Below, piece after piece: positions 1 to 6,870 of a stretch of 9,098 nt of DNA. The first letter of the stretch is position 1; every line of letters starts with the position of its first letter. Below the pieces are notes generated by a model that did no database searches, was not told the DNA's origin, and was given only the letters and a program-made list of their open reading frames with translations. This stretch comes from Candidatus Woesearchaeota archaeon (GTDB lineage: Archaea > Nanobdellota > Nanobdellia > Woesearchaeales > 21-14-0-10-32-9). Made by a program: the position numbers and the translations under genes. The stretch lies in assembly GCA_007117145.1 (NCBI GenBank), contig SKHC01000076.1, positions 1 through 9,098 on the forward strand. Reading direction: 5' to 3'.

Positions 1-671
1 CATTTACAGACCACATTGCCAAGTACTCTAAAGTTGTTCCAATCACATCTGTAACAGATATGTCAAATAAACTAGTTAAAAAAGTCAAGTCAAAATCTGT
101 TAAGAGAAGATATTTTCATGTGTATCTTCCAGAGTTTGATGGCTCTGCTCATGAATTTGGAGTTAATCATAAAAACACTTCAAAAATCTTTGAAAAAATT
201 GATAGAAAGATAGAAGAAATATCAAAGAAGATACAAGGTACAAATACTAAATTGATTATTGTGTCAGATCATGGTTTTGTAGATACAACTGCGAAGACAA
301 GACTTACAACTGATAATATTCCTGGATTTGATGAATGTTTATCAATGCCTCTATCTGGTGATGCAAGAGTTGTTTATGCTTATTTAAAGAAAGGGTCTGA
401 TTTGAAATTTAGGAAAGTGTTCAACAAACACCTAAAAGATATAGCATATCTTTTTGAGTCAAAAAAACTTGTTGAAAAAAATTACTTTGGCTTGTTTACT
501 CCAACTCCTAAGTTACTTGACAGGGTCGGTGATTATACTATAATTATGAAGAAAAATTATGCTATTAAGTCAAAACTTGCTAATTACAAAAAGAAAAACG
601 CTCATGTAGGAGAACACTCGGGTACAACTGAGGATGAGATGTATTGTCCTTTAGTTCATATTGATTGCTAA
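1..671 (+). CDS. Type I phosphodiesterase / nucleotide pyrophosphatase-like protein (alkaline phosphatase superfamily), C-terminal part
   Basis: This is the C-terminal part of a metal-dependent phosphoesterase of the alkaline phosphatase superfamily. The frame is open from base 3, with PITSVTD read just before the ATG at 60, so that ATG is internal and the true start lies left of the window. Numbering from that Met, metal ligands typical of the family are visible: D27 and H31 in PEFDGSAHEFG, D70-H71 in VSDHG, and H186 in GEHSGTTEDEM followed by PLVHI. These match the second metal-site Asp/His, the central Asp-His pair and the final His of nucleotide pyrophosphatase-type enzymes. The nucleophilic Thr/Ser and first Asp would be in the missing N-terminal part. 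Such enzymes hydrolyse phosphodiester or pyrophosphate bonds; the substrate cannot be told here. The TAA stop overlaps the stop of the convergent small gene by four bases. Confidence 0.85.
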   Translation, partial: FTDHIAKYSKVVPITSVTDMSNKLVKKVKSKSVKRRYFHVYLPEFDGSAHEFGVNHKNTSKIFEKIDRKIEEISKKIQGTNTKLIIVSDHGFVDTTAKTRLTTDNIPGFDECLSMPLSGDARVVYAYLKKGSDLKFRKVFNKHLKDIAYLFESKKLVEKNYFGLFTPTPKLLDRVGDYTIIMKKNYAIKSKLANYKKKNAHVGEHSGTTEDEMYCPLVHIDC

Positions 672-949
672 TCTTTATTTTTTTTATATCCGTATGTGAG
701 TCCAAATCCTACTATGTATGCGGCTGTTGCATGTGCTATTGGCTCTACTTTTTTATAAAGCTGGACGTAACTTGTCTTATCTTCTTTTTGTTCTAACCTT
801 TCTGGGTTGTAATAATATGACGATGCAAGTAATGTAAGTCCTGCAAGTCCAAGCCCGACTTTTTGTGCTAGGTTGTGTTTTTGGAATTCTTTTTTATCCG
901 CTTCTTGTCTTAAAATTTTTTTTAACATAGTATTTTTTTTGGAAAGCAT
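668..949 (-). CDS. Small two-helix membrane protein, unknown function
   Basis: This is a 93-residue protein that I do not recognise. It has a basic N-terminus (about residues 1-30), a hydrophobic segment at about 31-47 (GLGLAGLTLLASSYYY), a charged loop rich in Glu, Lys and Tyr at 48-69, and a second hydrophobic, Gly/Ala-rich segment at about 70-88, ending in a short Lys tail. The layout suggests a helical hairpin with both ends, and their positive charges, in the cytoplasm. It has no signal-peptidase site or catalytic motif. Met8 (base 928) is an alternative start that would only shorten the N-terminal basic part. The gene is divergent from the 341-residue gene (37 bases between starts) and overlaps the phosphodiesterase gene at its 3' end. 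Its reality rests on an open frame with a sensible membrane pattern that neatly fills the gap. Confidence 0.6.
   Translation of the reverse strand: MLSKKNTMLKKILRQEADKKEFQKHNLAQKVGLGLAGLTLLASSYYYNPERLEQKEDKTSYVQLYKKVEPIAHATAAYIVGFGLTYGYKKNKD
672..687 (+). terminator. Probable archaeal poly-T terminator after the phosphodiesterase gene
   Basis: A run of eight T (678-685) begins seven bases after the stop codon. Archaeal RNA polymerase terminates on T-runs in the non-template strand without needing a hairpin. The run lies inside the 3' end of the convergent small gene, where its complement encodes the Lys-rich tail, so it may also simply be a lysine codon run. Confidence 0.45.
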
Positions 950-986
950 TAAATACTTTTAATACTTTTCTTTTAACTACTATAAA
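950..986. promoter_or_regulatory. Divergent promoter region with a tandem 9-base repeat
   Basis: This 37-base spacer lies between two outward-facing starts. On the + strand, TTTTAATAC (957-965) is centred 26 bases before the ATG at 987, which suits a leaderless transcript, although it is a weak TATA match. The 9-mer AATACTTTT occurs twice head-to-tail at 952-960 and 961-969. On the - strand, a GTTAAAAG stretch (about 970-977) sits at a similar distance from the start at 949, and the repeat itself sits at that distance from the alternative start at 928. Confidence 0.4.
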
Positions 987-2012
987 ATGAAAAAGAAAAA
1001 GTTCAGAAGGGATTCAATTGCAAAGCAAAAGTCAAAGGACACAGTAAATGCTAGCAGTAATTTAGTAAAAAAAATACTGGACTTAGATCCTCAAACCAGG
1101 ACACTTATTTCAAAGCCGCTCATAGAGGAAAAGCGAAAACCTTCCTCGGCTTACAAATATGGGCACTATTTCAATTTGCCAATGCCAAAGTCAGTTGAGG
1201 ATGCTGTAAGGCAAAAAATACTCCCTCAAGAAATAATAATTAACAGTCTTAAAAGATTAGAAAAAACAAGAAAATTCAAAGAAGATGAGTTATTTTGGAT
1301 GGGTTTTAGCTTCAAGCCAATGTACACTCTTGATATGAGAAAAAGATTATTTAGTTTTAATTCTATACTGGAAGGTATGGAAATAAGCAGTTATAGTGAG
1401 AAGTGGGCTTCAAGATTTAAAAATGTGGATTACAGAATAAAGCAAGGAATTCACGTATATGATGAATACAAAGATAAACAGCAAGTTAATAGGTTGGGTG
1501 CTTATGCTTTTGTAAGTGTTCCAAGCAGAGAAATAGGTAGTCCAAGATACAAAATTAAGTTTTCAGATATTGCCTTAGAAGATAATCAGTACAAATTCTT
1601 ACTGCCTTTCAACTATAATCCTGAGTACGTATCCATAACTCCAAAAATAAAAGATTACGATGAAATAAAGTTTCCTAATCTAAAATCAAGTATTAAAAAT
1701 GCTAAAATTGCGTATCCTCAAGACATAGCTGGTTATCTGGGGGTTGCAAGACATTACTCTTCATATTCATTAGTTCCAGCTCAGACAATGCCGTTCATGT
1801 TATTTTCTAAGGAGTCAGCTAATTTCTATGAAAAACTAAGTAATAATTGGCTTATCAGAGATGATGAAGATAAAAAATTTAGGCATCCATACAGGGCAGA
1901 GAAAAGTATTATGCTTGGAAGACTAATTAAAACGTTTGGAGTAGAAAATAGTTTAAGAGATAAGTCAAGAGATGGTTCATTAATTAATTATTTTGATAGG
2001 CAAACAATATAA
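987..2012 (+). CDS. Conserved-looking hypothetical protein, 341 aa, basic N-terminus, no cysteine
   Basis: I do not recognise this protein. It begins with a strongly basic stretch (residues 1-18, KKKKFRRDSIAKQKSK), which suggests contact with nucleic acid. A soluble mixed-composition body follows, rich in Tyr, Phe, Lys and Ser, with three Trp (104, 140, 288). It contains no cysteine, no membrane helix and no evident nucleotide-binding or metal motif. The C-terminus, DGSLINYF at 329-336 followed by five residues, resembles a PCNA-interacting box (Q-x-x-h-x-x-aromatic-aromatic) with Asp in place of Gln. The start codon follows a T-rich stretch with a weak TATA-like element 26 bases upstream and no Shine-Dalgarno sequence. 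The ligase gene starts 24 bases after its stop, and the ligase TATA box lies across that stop codon. A role in DNA metabolism is inferred only from neighbours and the tail motif. Confidence 0.8.
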   Translation: MKKKKFRRDSIAKQKSKDTVNASSNLVKKILDLDPQTRTLISKPLIEEKRKPSSAYKYGHYFNLPMPKSVEDAVRQKILPQEIIINSLKRLEKTRKFKEDELFWMGFSFKPMYTLDMRKRLFSFNSILEGMEISSYSEKWASRFKNVDYRIKQGIHVYDEYKDKQQVNRLGAYAFVSVPSREIGSPRYKIKFSDIALEDNQYKFLLPFNYNPEYVSITPKIKDYDEIKFPNLKSSIKNAKIAYPQDIAGYLGVARHYSSYSLVPAQTMPFMLFSKESANFYEKLSNNWLIRDDEDKKFRHPYRAEKSIMLGRLIKTFGVENSLRDKSRDGSLINYFDRQTI

Positions 2013-2016
2013 ATAA
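2006..2016 (+). promoter_or_regulatory. TATA box for DNA ligase gene
   Basis: AATATAAATAA is a strong match to the archaeal TATA box. It is centred about 26 bases before the ATG at 2037, which places transcription initiation at or next to the start codon, and there is no Shine-Dalgarno sequence between. It overlaps the stop codon of the preceding gene, so the ligase can be transcribed on its own even if read-through from upstream also occurs. Confidence 0.65.
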
Positions 2017-2036
2017 AGCCGTCTTCATATATACTT

Positions 2037-3764
2037 ATGGAGTACAAAGAACTAGTAAATGCTTATGAGGAGCTTGAAAGTACTAGTAAGCGTTTGCACA
2101 AAACTTATATTATATCAGAGCTTTTAAAAAAGACAAGTACTGACCACGTTGAAAAAGTAGTCTTACTTTTGAGAGGTAGAGTATTTGCTTCAGGAGATTC
2201 TCAAGAGCTTGGAATATCAAACAAGTTACTTTTAAAATCAATAAGTATAGTGTCAGGTTCTAACATTTCAGATTTAGAAAATCTTTGGAGGGAAATAGGG
2301 GATTTAGGTTTAGTCACAGAAAAAGTGTTCTCTTCAAAAAGTCAAAGCACTTTGTTTAAACAAACATTAGACGTTAGCTTTGTATTTGATACTTTAAGAA
2401 AACTTGCAATCACTCAAGGTCAAGGCAGTACAGATCAAAAAGTTAAGTTAGTGTCAAGTCTTTTAAGCAGTGCTGAGCCAAAAGAAGCTAAGTACATAGT
2501 AAGAACAGTACTACAAGATTTGAGAGTTGGAGTTGCTGAAGGAACACTTAGAGATGCTATTGCTTGGGCTTACCTTACAAATCCAAACTATGATGAAAAT
2601 GCGCATTCAATATCTCCTGATAGAGAAGAGTACAATAAAATATTAGAGGTTTTGCAATCAGCAATAGATAAAACAAATGATTACGGGTTAATTGTTAAAC
2701 TTGCAAAGAAAGGTTTAGTAGAATTAGAAAAAGTAAAAATGATATTAGGTCAGCCAATAAAAGTAATGCTGGCACAAAGATCCAGCTTGACAACTGCTTT
2801 TTCAAGTGTTGGAAAACCTGCTGCTTTTGAGTACAAGTTAGATGGCTTTAGACTTCAAGTCCAAAAAGATGATGATGAAGTTAAATTGTTTACAAGAAGA
2901 CTCGAAGATGTGACAAAACAATTTCCAGACATAGTGGAAGTTGTTAAAAAAAATGTTAAAGCAAAAAATTGTATATTGGATTGTGAAGCTGCAGGGTTTA
3001 ATCCGATTACAAAAAAGTATACGCCTTTTCAAAGTATAAGTCAAAGGATAAAAAGAAAGCATGAAGTGCACAATTTAATCAAAAAGCTTCCGATTGAAAT
3101 AAATGTTTTTGACCTATTATACTTAGAAGGTGAAGAGTACATCAATCAACCATTTAGCAAGAGAAGAGAAAAGCTCTCTCAAATAATAACTCAAAAAGAA
3201 AGATTGATAGTTTTGACAAAACAAATAGTTACAGAAAGTGAAAAAGAAGTAGAAAAATTCTTTCAACAATCCTTGAATTTAGGTAATGAGGGATTAATGG
3301 CAAAAAGCCTATCTTCTACTTACAAACCAGGCTCTAGAGTTGGAAGCATGGTCAAGATAAAACCGCACATGGATGAATTAGACTTGGTTATAGTTAAAGC
3401 TGAGTGGGGTACTGGAAAGAGAAGTGGTTGGCTCACATCATTTACAGTTGCCTGCGGGGATCGTGATTCGCTTTTTGAAATTGGTAAAGTAGGTACAGGT
3501 CTGAAAGAAAAAAAAGAGGAAGGTTTGTCATTTGAAGAGTTAACTGAATTACTAAGACCTTTAATATCAAAACAAAAAGGAAGAGAAATAGAAGTCACAC
3601 CGAAGATAGTTGTTTCTTTAAGATTTGAAGAAATTCAGAAAAGTCCAAGTTATAGCTCTGGCTATGCTTTAAGGTTTCCAAGAGTTATAGCTTTAAGAGA
3701 AGATAAAGACTTAGAAGACATAGCCACTTTGAAAGAAGTTGAAGATACATATAAACAGCAGTGA
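2037..3764 (+). CDS. lig: ATP-dependent DNA ligase (archaeal LigB/Dnl1 type)
   Basis: This enzyme seals nicks in duplex DNA through a covalent lysyl-AMP intermediate and is the replicative and repair ligase of archaea. Its 575 residues match the family's usual length. An N-terminal DNA-binding domain (about 1-210) carries the conserved stretch AKYIVRTVLQDLRVGVAEGT. The nucleotidyltransferase domain (about 240-440) has motif I EYKLDGFR with catalytic K267, motif III around VFDLLYLEG (357-365), motif IV EGLMAK (418-423) and motif V MVKIKP with K440 and K442. The OB domain (about 445-565) ends in the conserved SPSYSSGYALRFPR. QSTLF at 103-107 lies where archaeal ligases carry their PCNA-binding motif (QKSFF at the same position in the Pyrococcus enzyme, from memory). 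The start fits both the family N-terminus and the TATA spacing. The gene overlaps, or sits directly before, the nuclease gene. Confidence 0.97.
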   Translation: MEYKELVNAYEELESTSKRLHKTYIISELLKKTSTDHVEKVVLLLRGRVFASGDSQELGISNKLLLKSISIVSGSNISDLENLWREIGDLGLVTEKVFSSKSQSTLFKQTLDVSFVFDTLRKLAITQGQGSTDQKVKLVSSLLSSAEPKEAKYIVRTVLQDLRVGVAEGTLRDAIAWAYLTNPNYDENAHSISPDREEYNKILEVLQSAIDKTNDYGLIVKLAKKGLVELEKVKMILGQPIKVMLAQRSSLTTAFSSVGKPAAFEYKLDGFRLQVQKDDDEVKLFTRRLEDVTKQFPDIVEVVKKNVKAKNCILDCEAAGFNPITKKYTPFQSISQRIKRKHEVHNLIKKLPIEINVFDLLYLEGEEYINQPFSKRREKLSQIITQKERLIVLTKQIVTESEKEVEKFFQQSLNLGNEGLMAKSLSSTYKPGSRVGSMVKIKPHMDELDLVIVKAEWGTGKRSGWLTSFTVACGDRDSLFEIGKVGTGLKEKKEEGLSFEELTELLRPLISKQKGREIEVTPKIVVSLRFEEIQKSPSYSSGYALRFPRVIALREDKDLEDIATLKEVEDTYKQQ

Positions 3765-4465
3765 TTTTTAAAATGGTAGCTAGCAAAATAATTAAACACA
3801 ATAAAAAGCACAATTTAACATTTGATAAAGAAAACCATAAATACTTTGTTGATGGCGTGGAGTATCAAAGCGTCACGATATTTTTAAAAAAGTATTTCCC
3901 TTATGACAGACACAAAATAGCATCTGCTTTAGCTCAGAAAAATTTGACGACAAAAAAAGAAATCTTTAAGCAGTGGGACCTAGTTAGAGATAATGGCTCA
4001 CACGTTCATGATTTAATTGACAGATACCTAAAAAACGAAAGACTTACTAAACCTCAGTTAAACAAGATAGTTAATGTTTTAAAATTCATTGAGGAAAATA
4101 AACTTGAAATTTTGGCAAGTGAAGTGCAAGTTTTTTCAAAAAAATATAAACTCGCAGGAACAATTGATTTATTGGCAAAAAATCCAAAAGGGCAAATACT
4201 AATAATAGATTGGAAGACAAATAGAAAACCAATTCTCAAAAAAGATGTTTTTGACATGGCGAAGCATCCTTTAAGTGAATTTCCAAACAATAAGTTTTAT
4301 CAGTACTCGATGCAGTTAAGTTTGTATTCACTAATATTAAAGCAAGAGTACAAAATCGATGTATTCGATACGTTTCTAGTTCAACTATCTAAAGATTCTT
4401 ATCAAGTAATAGACACTTTAAACTTAGAATATGACATGCTTGAAGTTCTAAATAGTATAAACTAA
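3761..4465 (+). CDS. PD-(D/E)XK superfamily nuclease, RecB/Cas4/MGME1-like
   Basis: This is a stand-alone nuclease domain of 234 residues counted from the GTG at 3761. Visible motifs, in order, are an N-terminal DKENHKYFVDG...YQSVT block (22-39) typical of phage and MGME1-like members, GSHVHDLID (79-87) with the His motif of RecB-type nucleases, E121 in ASEVQVF, D136 in AGTIDLL, D150-x-K152 in IIDWKTN, and QYSMQLSLYS (181-190), the Gln/Tyr motif IV. The active site therefore looks complete. Members are Mg/Mn-dependent exonucleases or flap nucleases acting on single-stranded DNA or DNA ends. The start is uncertain: GTG at 3761 overlaps the ligase TGA in GTGA, whereas ATG at 3773, residue 5, follows the ligase stop by eight bases; neither has a clear Shine-Dalgarno sequence. 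No separate promoter is seen, so co-transcription with the ligase is likely. There is no [4Fe-4S] Cys cluster, which argues against true Cas4. Confidence 0.88.
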   Translation: MIFKMVASKIIKHNKKHNLTFDKENHKYFVDGVEYQSVTIFLKKYFPYDRHKIASALAQKNLTTKKEIFKQWDLVRDNGSHVHDLIDRYLKNERLTKPQLNKIVNVLKFIEENKLEILASEVQVFSKKYKLAGTIDLLAKNPKGQILIIDWKTNRKPILKKDVFDMAKHPLSEFPNNKFYQYSMQLSLYSLILKQEYKIDVFDTFLVQLSKDSYQVIDTLNLEYDMLEVLNSIN

Positions 4466-4470
4466 AAACA

Positions 4471-4480
4471 TTTATATTTA
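4471..4480 (+). promoter_or_regulatory. TATA box for nucleotidyltransferase gene
   Basis: TTTATATTTA is preceded by an A-rich stretch and centred about 26 bases before the ATG at 4501, so a leaderless transcript is predicted. The purely A/T leader contains no Shine-Dalgarno sequence. It indicates that this gene is a separate transcription unit from the ligase-nuclease pair. Confidence 0.65.
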
Positions 4481-4500
4481 GAAAATTAAATAAAAAAATA

Positions 4501-5118
4501 ATGCAAGATAAAATTGATTACGCGATAAAACAAATAGATGAGGCATTAGGTCCAAGTCTTTTTGCAGTATATCTTAAAGGAACGTATTTAATGAAAGAAA
4601 TGCATTCAAAAAGCGATATCGACTTAGTTGTAATATTTAAAGAGTCTGCAAGGTCTGCATTTAATAAAATTAGGGGCCATGAAGTCTTTGGAAATGTTTC
4701 AATTTCAGGCTATTCTTTAGAAGAGCTAAGAAGTGGACAAAGTATTACTTCTGAGATGAATCCTAAAACTTTTATGAACAACGCTAAACACTTCAAATTA
4801 ATTAAAGGTAATTCTGTTTTAAACAAAGGATTTCCTGAAAAGTCAGATAAGGAAGTCTATGAAGATCACAAAGAATACCTAAAAAACACCTTTCTTCCAA
4901 AATATTTAGATAAGAAACATAGTTTAAGTGATTTATGTAAACAAGTTCTTTGGCTTTCATTTAATGAGTTAAAAGTTAAAGGTTTGAATCCTAAGTATAG
5001 TTATAAAAGCATTTATGATTTATTAGAACTAAGTCATATAGGTAGAAAGGCTTACAAGATAAGGCTTGGTGAGAGCCAAGAAGACTTTGTGGAGGAGTTA
5101 ATCTCTTATCTCGCCTAG
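4501..5118 (+). CDS. Nucleotidyltransferase-fold protein (Pol beta superfamily, MNT/AadA-like)
   Basis: The protein has 205 residues. Residues 20-46 carry the nucleotidyltransferase signature: strand LFAVYLKG, a G27-T28 pair in place of the usual Gly-Ser, then S38-D39-I40-D41 followed by LVVIF, where D39 and D41 are the two metal-binding Asp. The rest (about 115-205) is helical and charged and could hold substrate or a partner, as in AadA-type adenylyltransferases. The third acidic residue of the family, expected in the strand around NVSISGY (65-71), is not evident, so catalytic activity is uncertain. Possible roles are nucleotidyl transfer to a small molecule, an RNA or a protein; none can be chosen from sequence. 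I see no HEPN partner gene beside it, so a MNT/HEPN toxin-antitoxin pair is not supported. Its last 21 bases overlap the end of the convergent ABC transporter gene, and a T5 run (5119-5123) follows the stop. Confidence 0.8.
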   Translation: MQDKIDYAIKQIDEALGPSLFAVYLKGTYLMKEMHSKSDIDLVVIFKESARSAFNKIRGHEVFGNVSISGYSLEELRSGQSITSEMNPKTFMNNAKHFKLIKGNSVLNKGFPEKSDKEVYEDHKEYLKNTFLPKYLDKKHSLSDLCKQVLWLSFNELKVKGLNPKYSYKSIYDLLELSHIGRKAYKIRLGESQEDFVEELISYLA

Positions 5119-6837
5119 TTTTTGTAACTTTCTCATTTTCTTGTAAAGGCTTTTGTGAGTGTTTATAAGTTCCTCATGCGTTCCTTGTTCAATGACTTTT
5201 CCGTCTTTTAACACAACAATTTTGTCTGCGTGTTCTATGGTTGAGAATCTGTGTGCAATTATTATCACCGTTTTGTTTTTAATCTTTAAAAGTGCAGATT
5301 GAATTTCTTTTTCACTCTCGCTATCAAGGCTACTTGTTGCTTCATCAAAAATTATAAGTGGGGCGTTACTAATCAAAGCTCTTGCAATACTTATTCTTTG
5401 TTGTTGACCTCCAGAAAGTCTAACTCCTCTTTCTCCAACTATTGTGTCGTATCCATTTTTGAATTTAGTTATGAATTTATGAGCATTTGCTTTTTTTGCT
5501 GCTTTTATCACATCTTCCTTTTTAGCAGTTCTATTTCCATAAGATATGTTTTCAAATATAGTTCTGTCAAACATTTCTGTGTGCTGACTTACAAAAGCAA
5601 CATTTTTTCTTAATTCATTAATAGGATAGTTTCTAATATCTTGGGTTCCAAGTATTATTCCTCCTTCTTGTGGGTCGTAATGCCTCATTATAAGTTTTAC
5701 AATAGTTGTTTTTCCACTTCCAGAAGGGCCTACGATGGCTGTGGTTTTATTCCTTGGGATTTCAAAATTTACATTATTTAGGACTGCTTCATTTGTATAT
5801 GAAAAGTTCACATTCTCAAATCTTATTTGGCTTCCGTTAATTTTTTCTTTTCCGATATCTTCTAACTCGTTTGGAGTTTTTTGAATTTGCAGTGCTCTGT
5901 TTAATGCTTCATAAGTATCTCCCATAAATGAGTATACTCTTCCAAGTCTATGCAGGTTTAAGTACGCTTTTTCAACTATTGTAAAGACAAATACGAGGTC
6001 TCCAGCAGTCATTGCTCCTTCCAGTACAAGTCTTACAGAAAGTAGCATTGTAATAACTCTGACTATGTTGGTCAGGGTATCTCTAAATGATATTTGCCAA
6101 AACTCATAATCGATACGGTTGTAAATTTTTTCTTTGTATTTGTTTAAGTGGGCGTTGTGCTCTTTATCTTCTAAGTCTTCTCTTACATAGTCCTTTACAG
6201 TTTTTATGTTGTAGAGACTTTGAGCAAACGCCTTTGTCGCTTCTTCGTATGCATGGTGATATTGCTCTCTGTAAGGTTGTACTTTTCTAAACTGTCTGTC
6301 TACAGTGTAAAGTATTATTGGTGTGAAAATGATAAAAATCAAGCCTATTCTTACGTCAATCCAAAGTAAAATAACTCCGGTAAGTATTAATTGGATTATG
6401 CTTGGTATTATATCGTTGTTTAGAAACCAAACAAGTTCTTGCACGTATTTACTTGCTTTTTGGAGTTTGCTAATTAAGCTTCCCGTGTTTTGATTTTCGT
6501 GCCAGTTCAAGGGTAAGTTTAATAATTTAACAAAGCTATTTTTTAAAAGTGTTATTTGTTGACTTGTAGCACCTTTAACAACTTTAGTTAATACAAAAAT
6601 TTGCAAAATAGTCATTACGACCAGGCTAAGTAACACGAAAAAGACTAAAGTGTAAAGATACGTAGATTGGGGGTCCTGGATTAAATTATCCACCATCAGT
6701 TTTATAAGATATGGGGGTACAAATTTTAGTGTTTCAAATATAACTGTAAAAAATAAAAACGTGAAGAAAAGCTTTTTCATGCTCGGTAGCAATTGGACAA
6801 TGGTTTTGATGAACGATTTTACACTTCCGTCTTCCAT
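5098..6837 (-). CDS. ABC transporter half-molecule, MsbA/multidrug exporter type (fused permease and ATPase)
   Basis: This is an exporter half-transporter of 579 residues, expected to act as a dimer in the cytoplasmic membrane. The N-terminal half (about 20-300) holds six hydrophobic segments, roughly at 22-45, 61-84, 135-155, 160-180, 250-272 and 277-295, as in type I ABC exporters. The ATPase domain (about 337-570) is intact: Walker A GPSGSGKT (370-377), Q-loop Q418, signature LSGGQ (474-478), Walker B LIIFDE (494-499), D-loop SSLD (502-505) and switch H529. The substrate is unknown; relatives export lipids, drugs or peptides. The start is supported by GAGGT five bases upstream, a Shine-Dalgarno sequence not seen at its neighbours. 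Its own TATA box lies upstream and a T-run separates it from Rad50, so it is probably transcribed alone. The 3' end overlaps the nucleotidyltransferase gene by 21 bases, tail to tail. Confidence 0.95.
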   Translation of the reverse strand: MEDGSVKSFIKTIVQLLPSMKKLFFTFLFFTVIFETLKFVPPYLIKLMVDNLIQDPQSTYLYTLVFFVLLSLVVMTILQIFVLTKVVKGATSQQITLLKNSFVKLLNLPLNWHENQNTGSLISKLQKASKYVQELVWFLNNDIIPSIIQLILTGVILLWIDVRIGLIFIIFTPIILYTVDRQFRKVQPYREQYHHAYEEATKAFAQSLYNIKTVKDYVREDLEDKEHNAHLNKYKEKIYNRIDYEFWQISFRDTLTNIVRVITMLLSVRLVLEGAMTAGDLVFVFTIVEKAYLNLHRLGRVYSFMGDTYEALNRALQIQKTPNELEDIGKEKINGSQIRFENVNFSYTNEAVLNNVNFEIPRNKTTAIVGPSGSGKTTIVKLIMRHYDPQEGGIILGTQDIRNYPINELRKNVAFVSQHTEMFDRTIFENISYGNRTAKKEDVIKAAKKANAHKFITKFKNGYDTIVGERGVRLSGGQQQRISIARALISNAPLIIFDEATSSLDSESEKEIQSALLKIKNKTVIIIAHRFSTIEHADKIVVLKDGKVIEQGTHEELINTHKSLYKKMRKLQKLGEIRD

Positions 6838-6842
6838 TTATT

Positions 6843-6847
6843 ACCTC
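6843..6847 (-). promoter_or_regulatory. Shine-Dalgarno site of the ABC transporter gene
   Basis: On the - strand, GAGGT sits five bases before the ATG at 6837, complementary to the usual CCTCC-type 3' end of 16S rRNA. It fixes the start of the transporter. None of the other genes with a visible upstream region has a comparable site. Confidence 0.6.
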
Positions 6848-6870
6848 TTTAATCATAGCAACCTTGTATA

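Noticed and set aside
2838..3598. - strand open frames opposite the ligase catalytic core
   Set aside because: They are antisense to conserved motifs I-V of the ligase and show no domain features of their own.
3761..4465. Assignment of the nuclease as CRISPR Cas4
   Set aside because: It shares the RecB-type active site but lacks the cysteine cluster of Cas4, and there is no CRISPR array or other cas gene in the window.
5065..5080. Hairpin CTTGG-loop-CCAAG as a terminator for the convergent genes
   Set aside because: It is a five-base stem inside coding sequence with no T-run following on either strand, so it is not a convincing terminator.
4501..5118. MNT/HEPN or similar toxin-antitoxin pair
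   Set aside because: The nucleotidyltransferase has no adjacent HEPN-type partner; the neighbours are a nuclease and a convergent transporter.
5299..5613. + strand open frame of about 100 codons opposite the ABC ATPase domain
   Set aside because: It lies wholly within the highly conserved ATPase coding region, with a Cys/Phe/Ser-rich composition and no promoter; it is a shadow frame.
6729..6857. Out-of-frame upstream reading frame (about 40 codons) overlapping the start of the ABC transporter
   Set aside because: It begins at an ATG 20 bases upstream of the transporter start, near or before the predicted transcript start, has no Shine-Dalgarno site and an unremarkable composition; probably chance.
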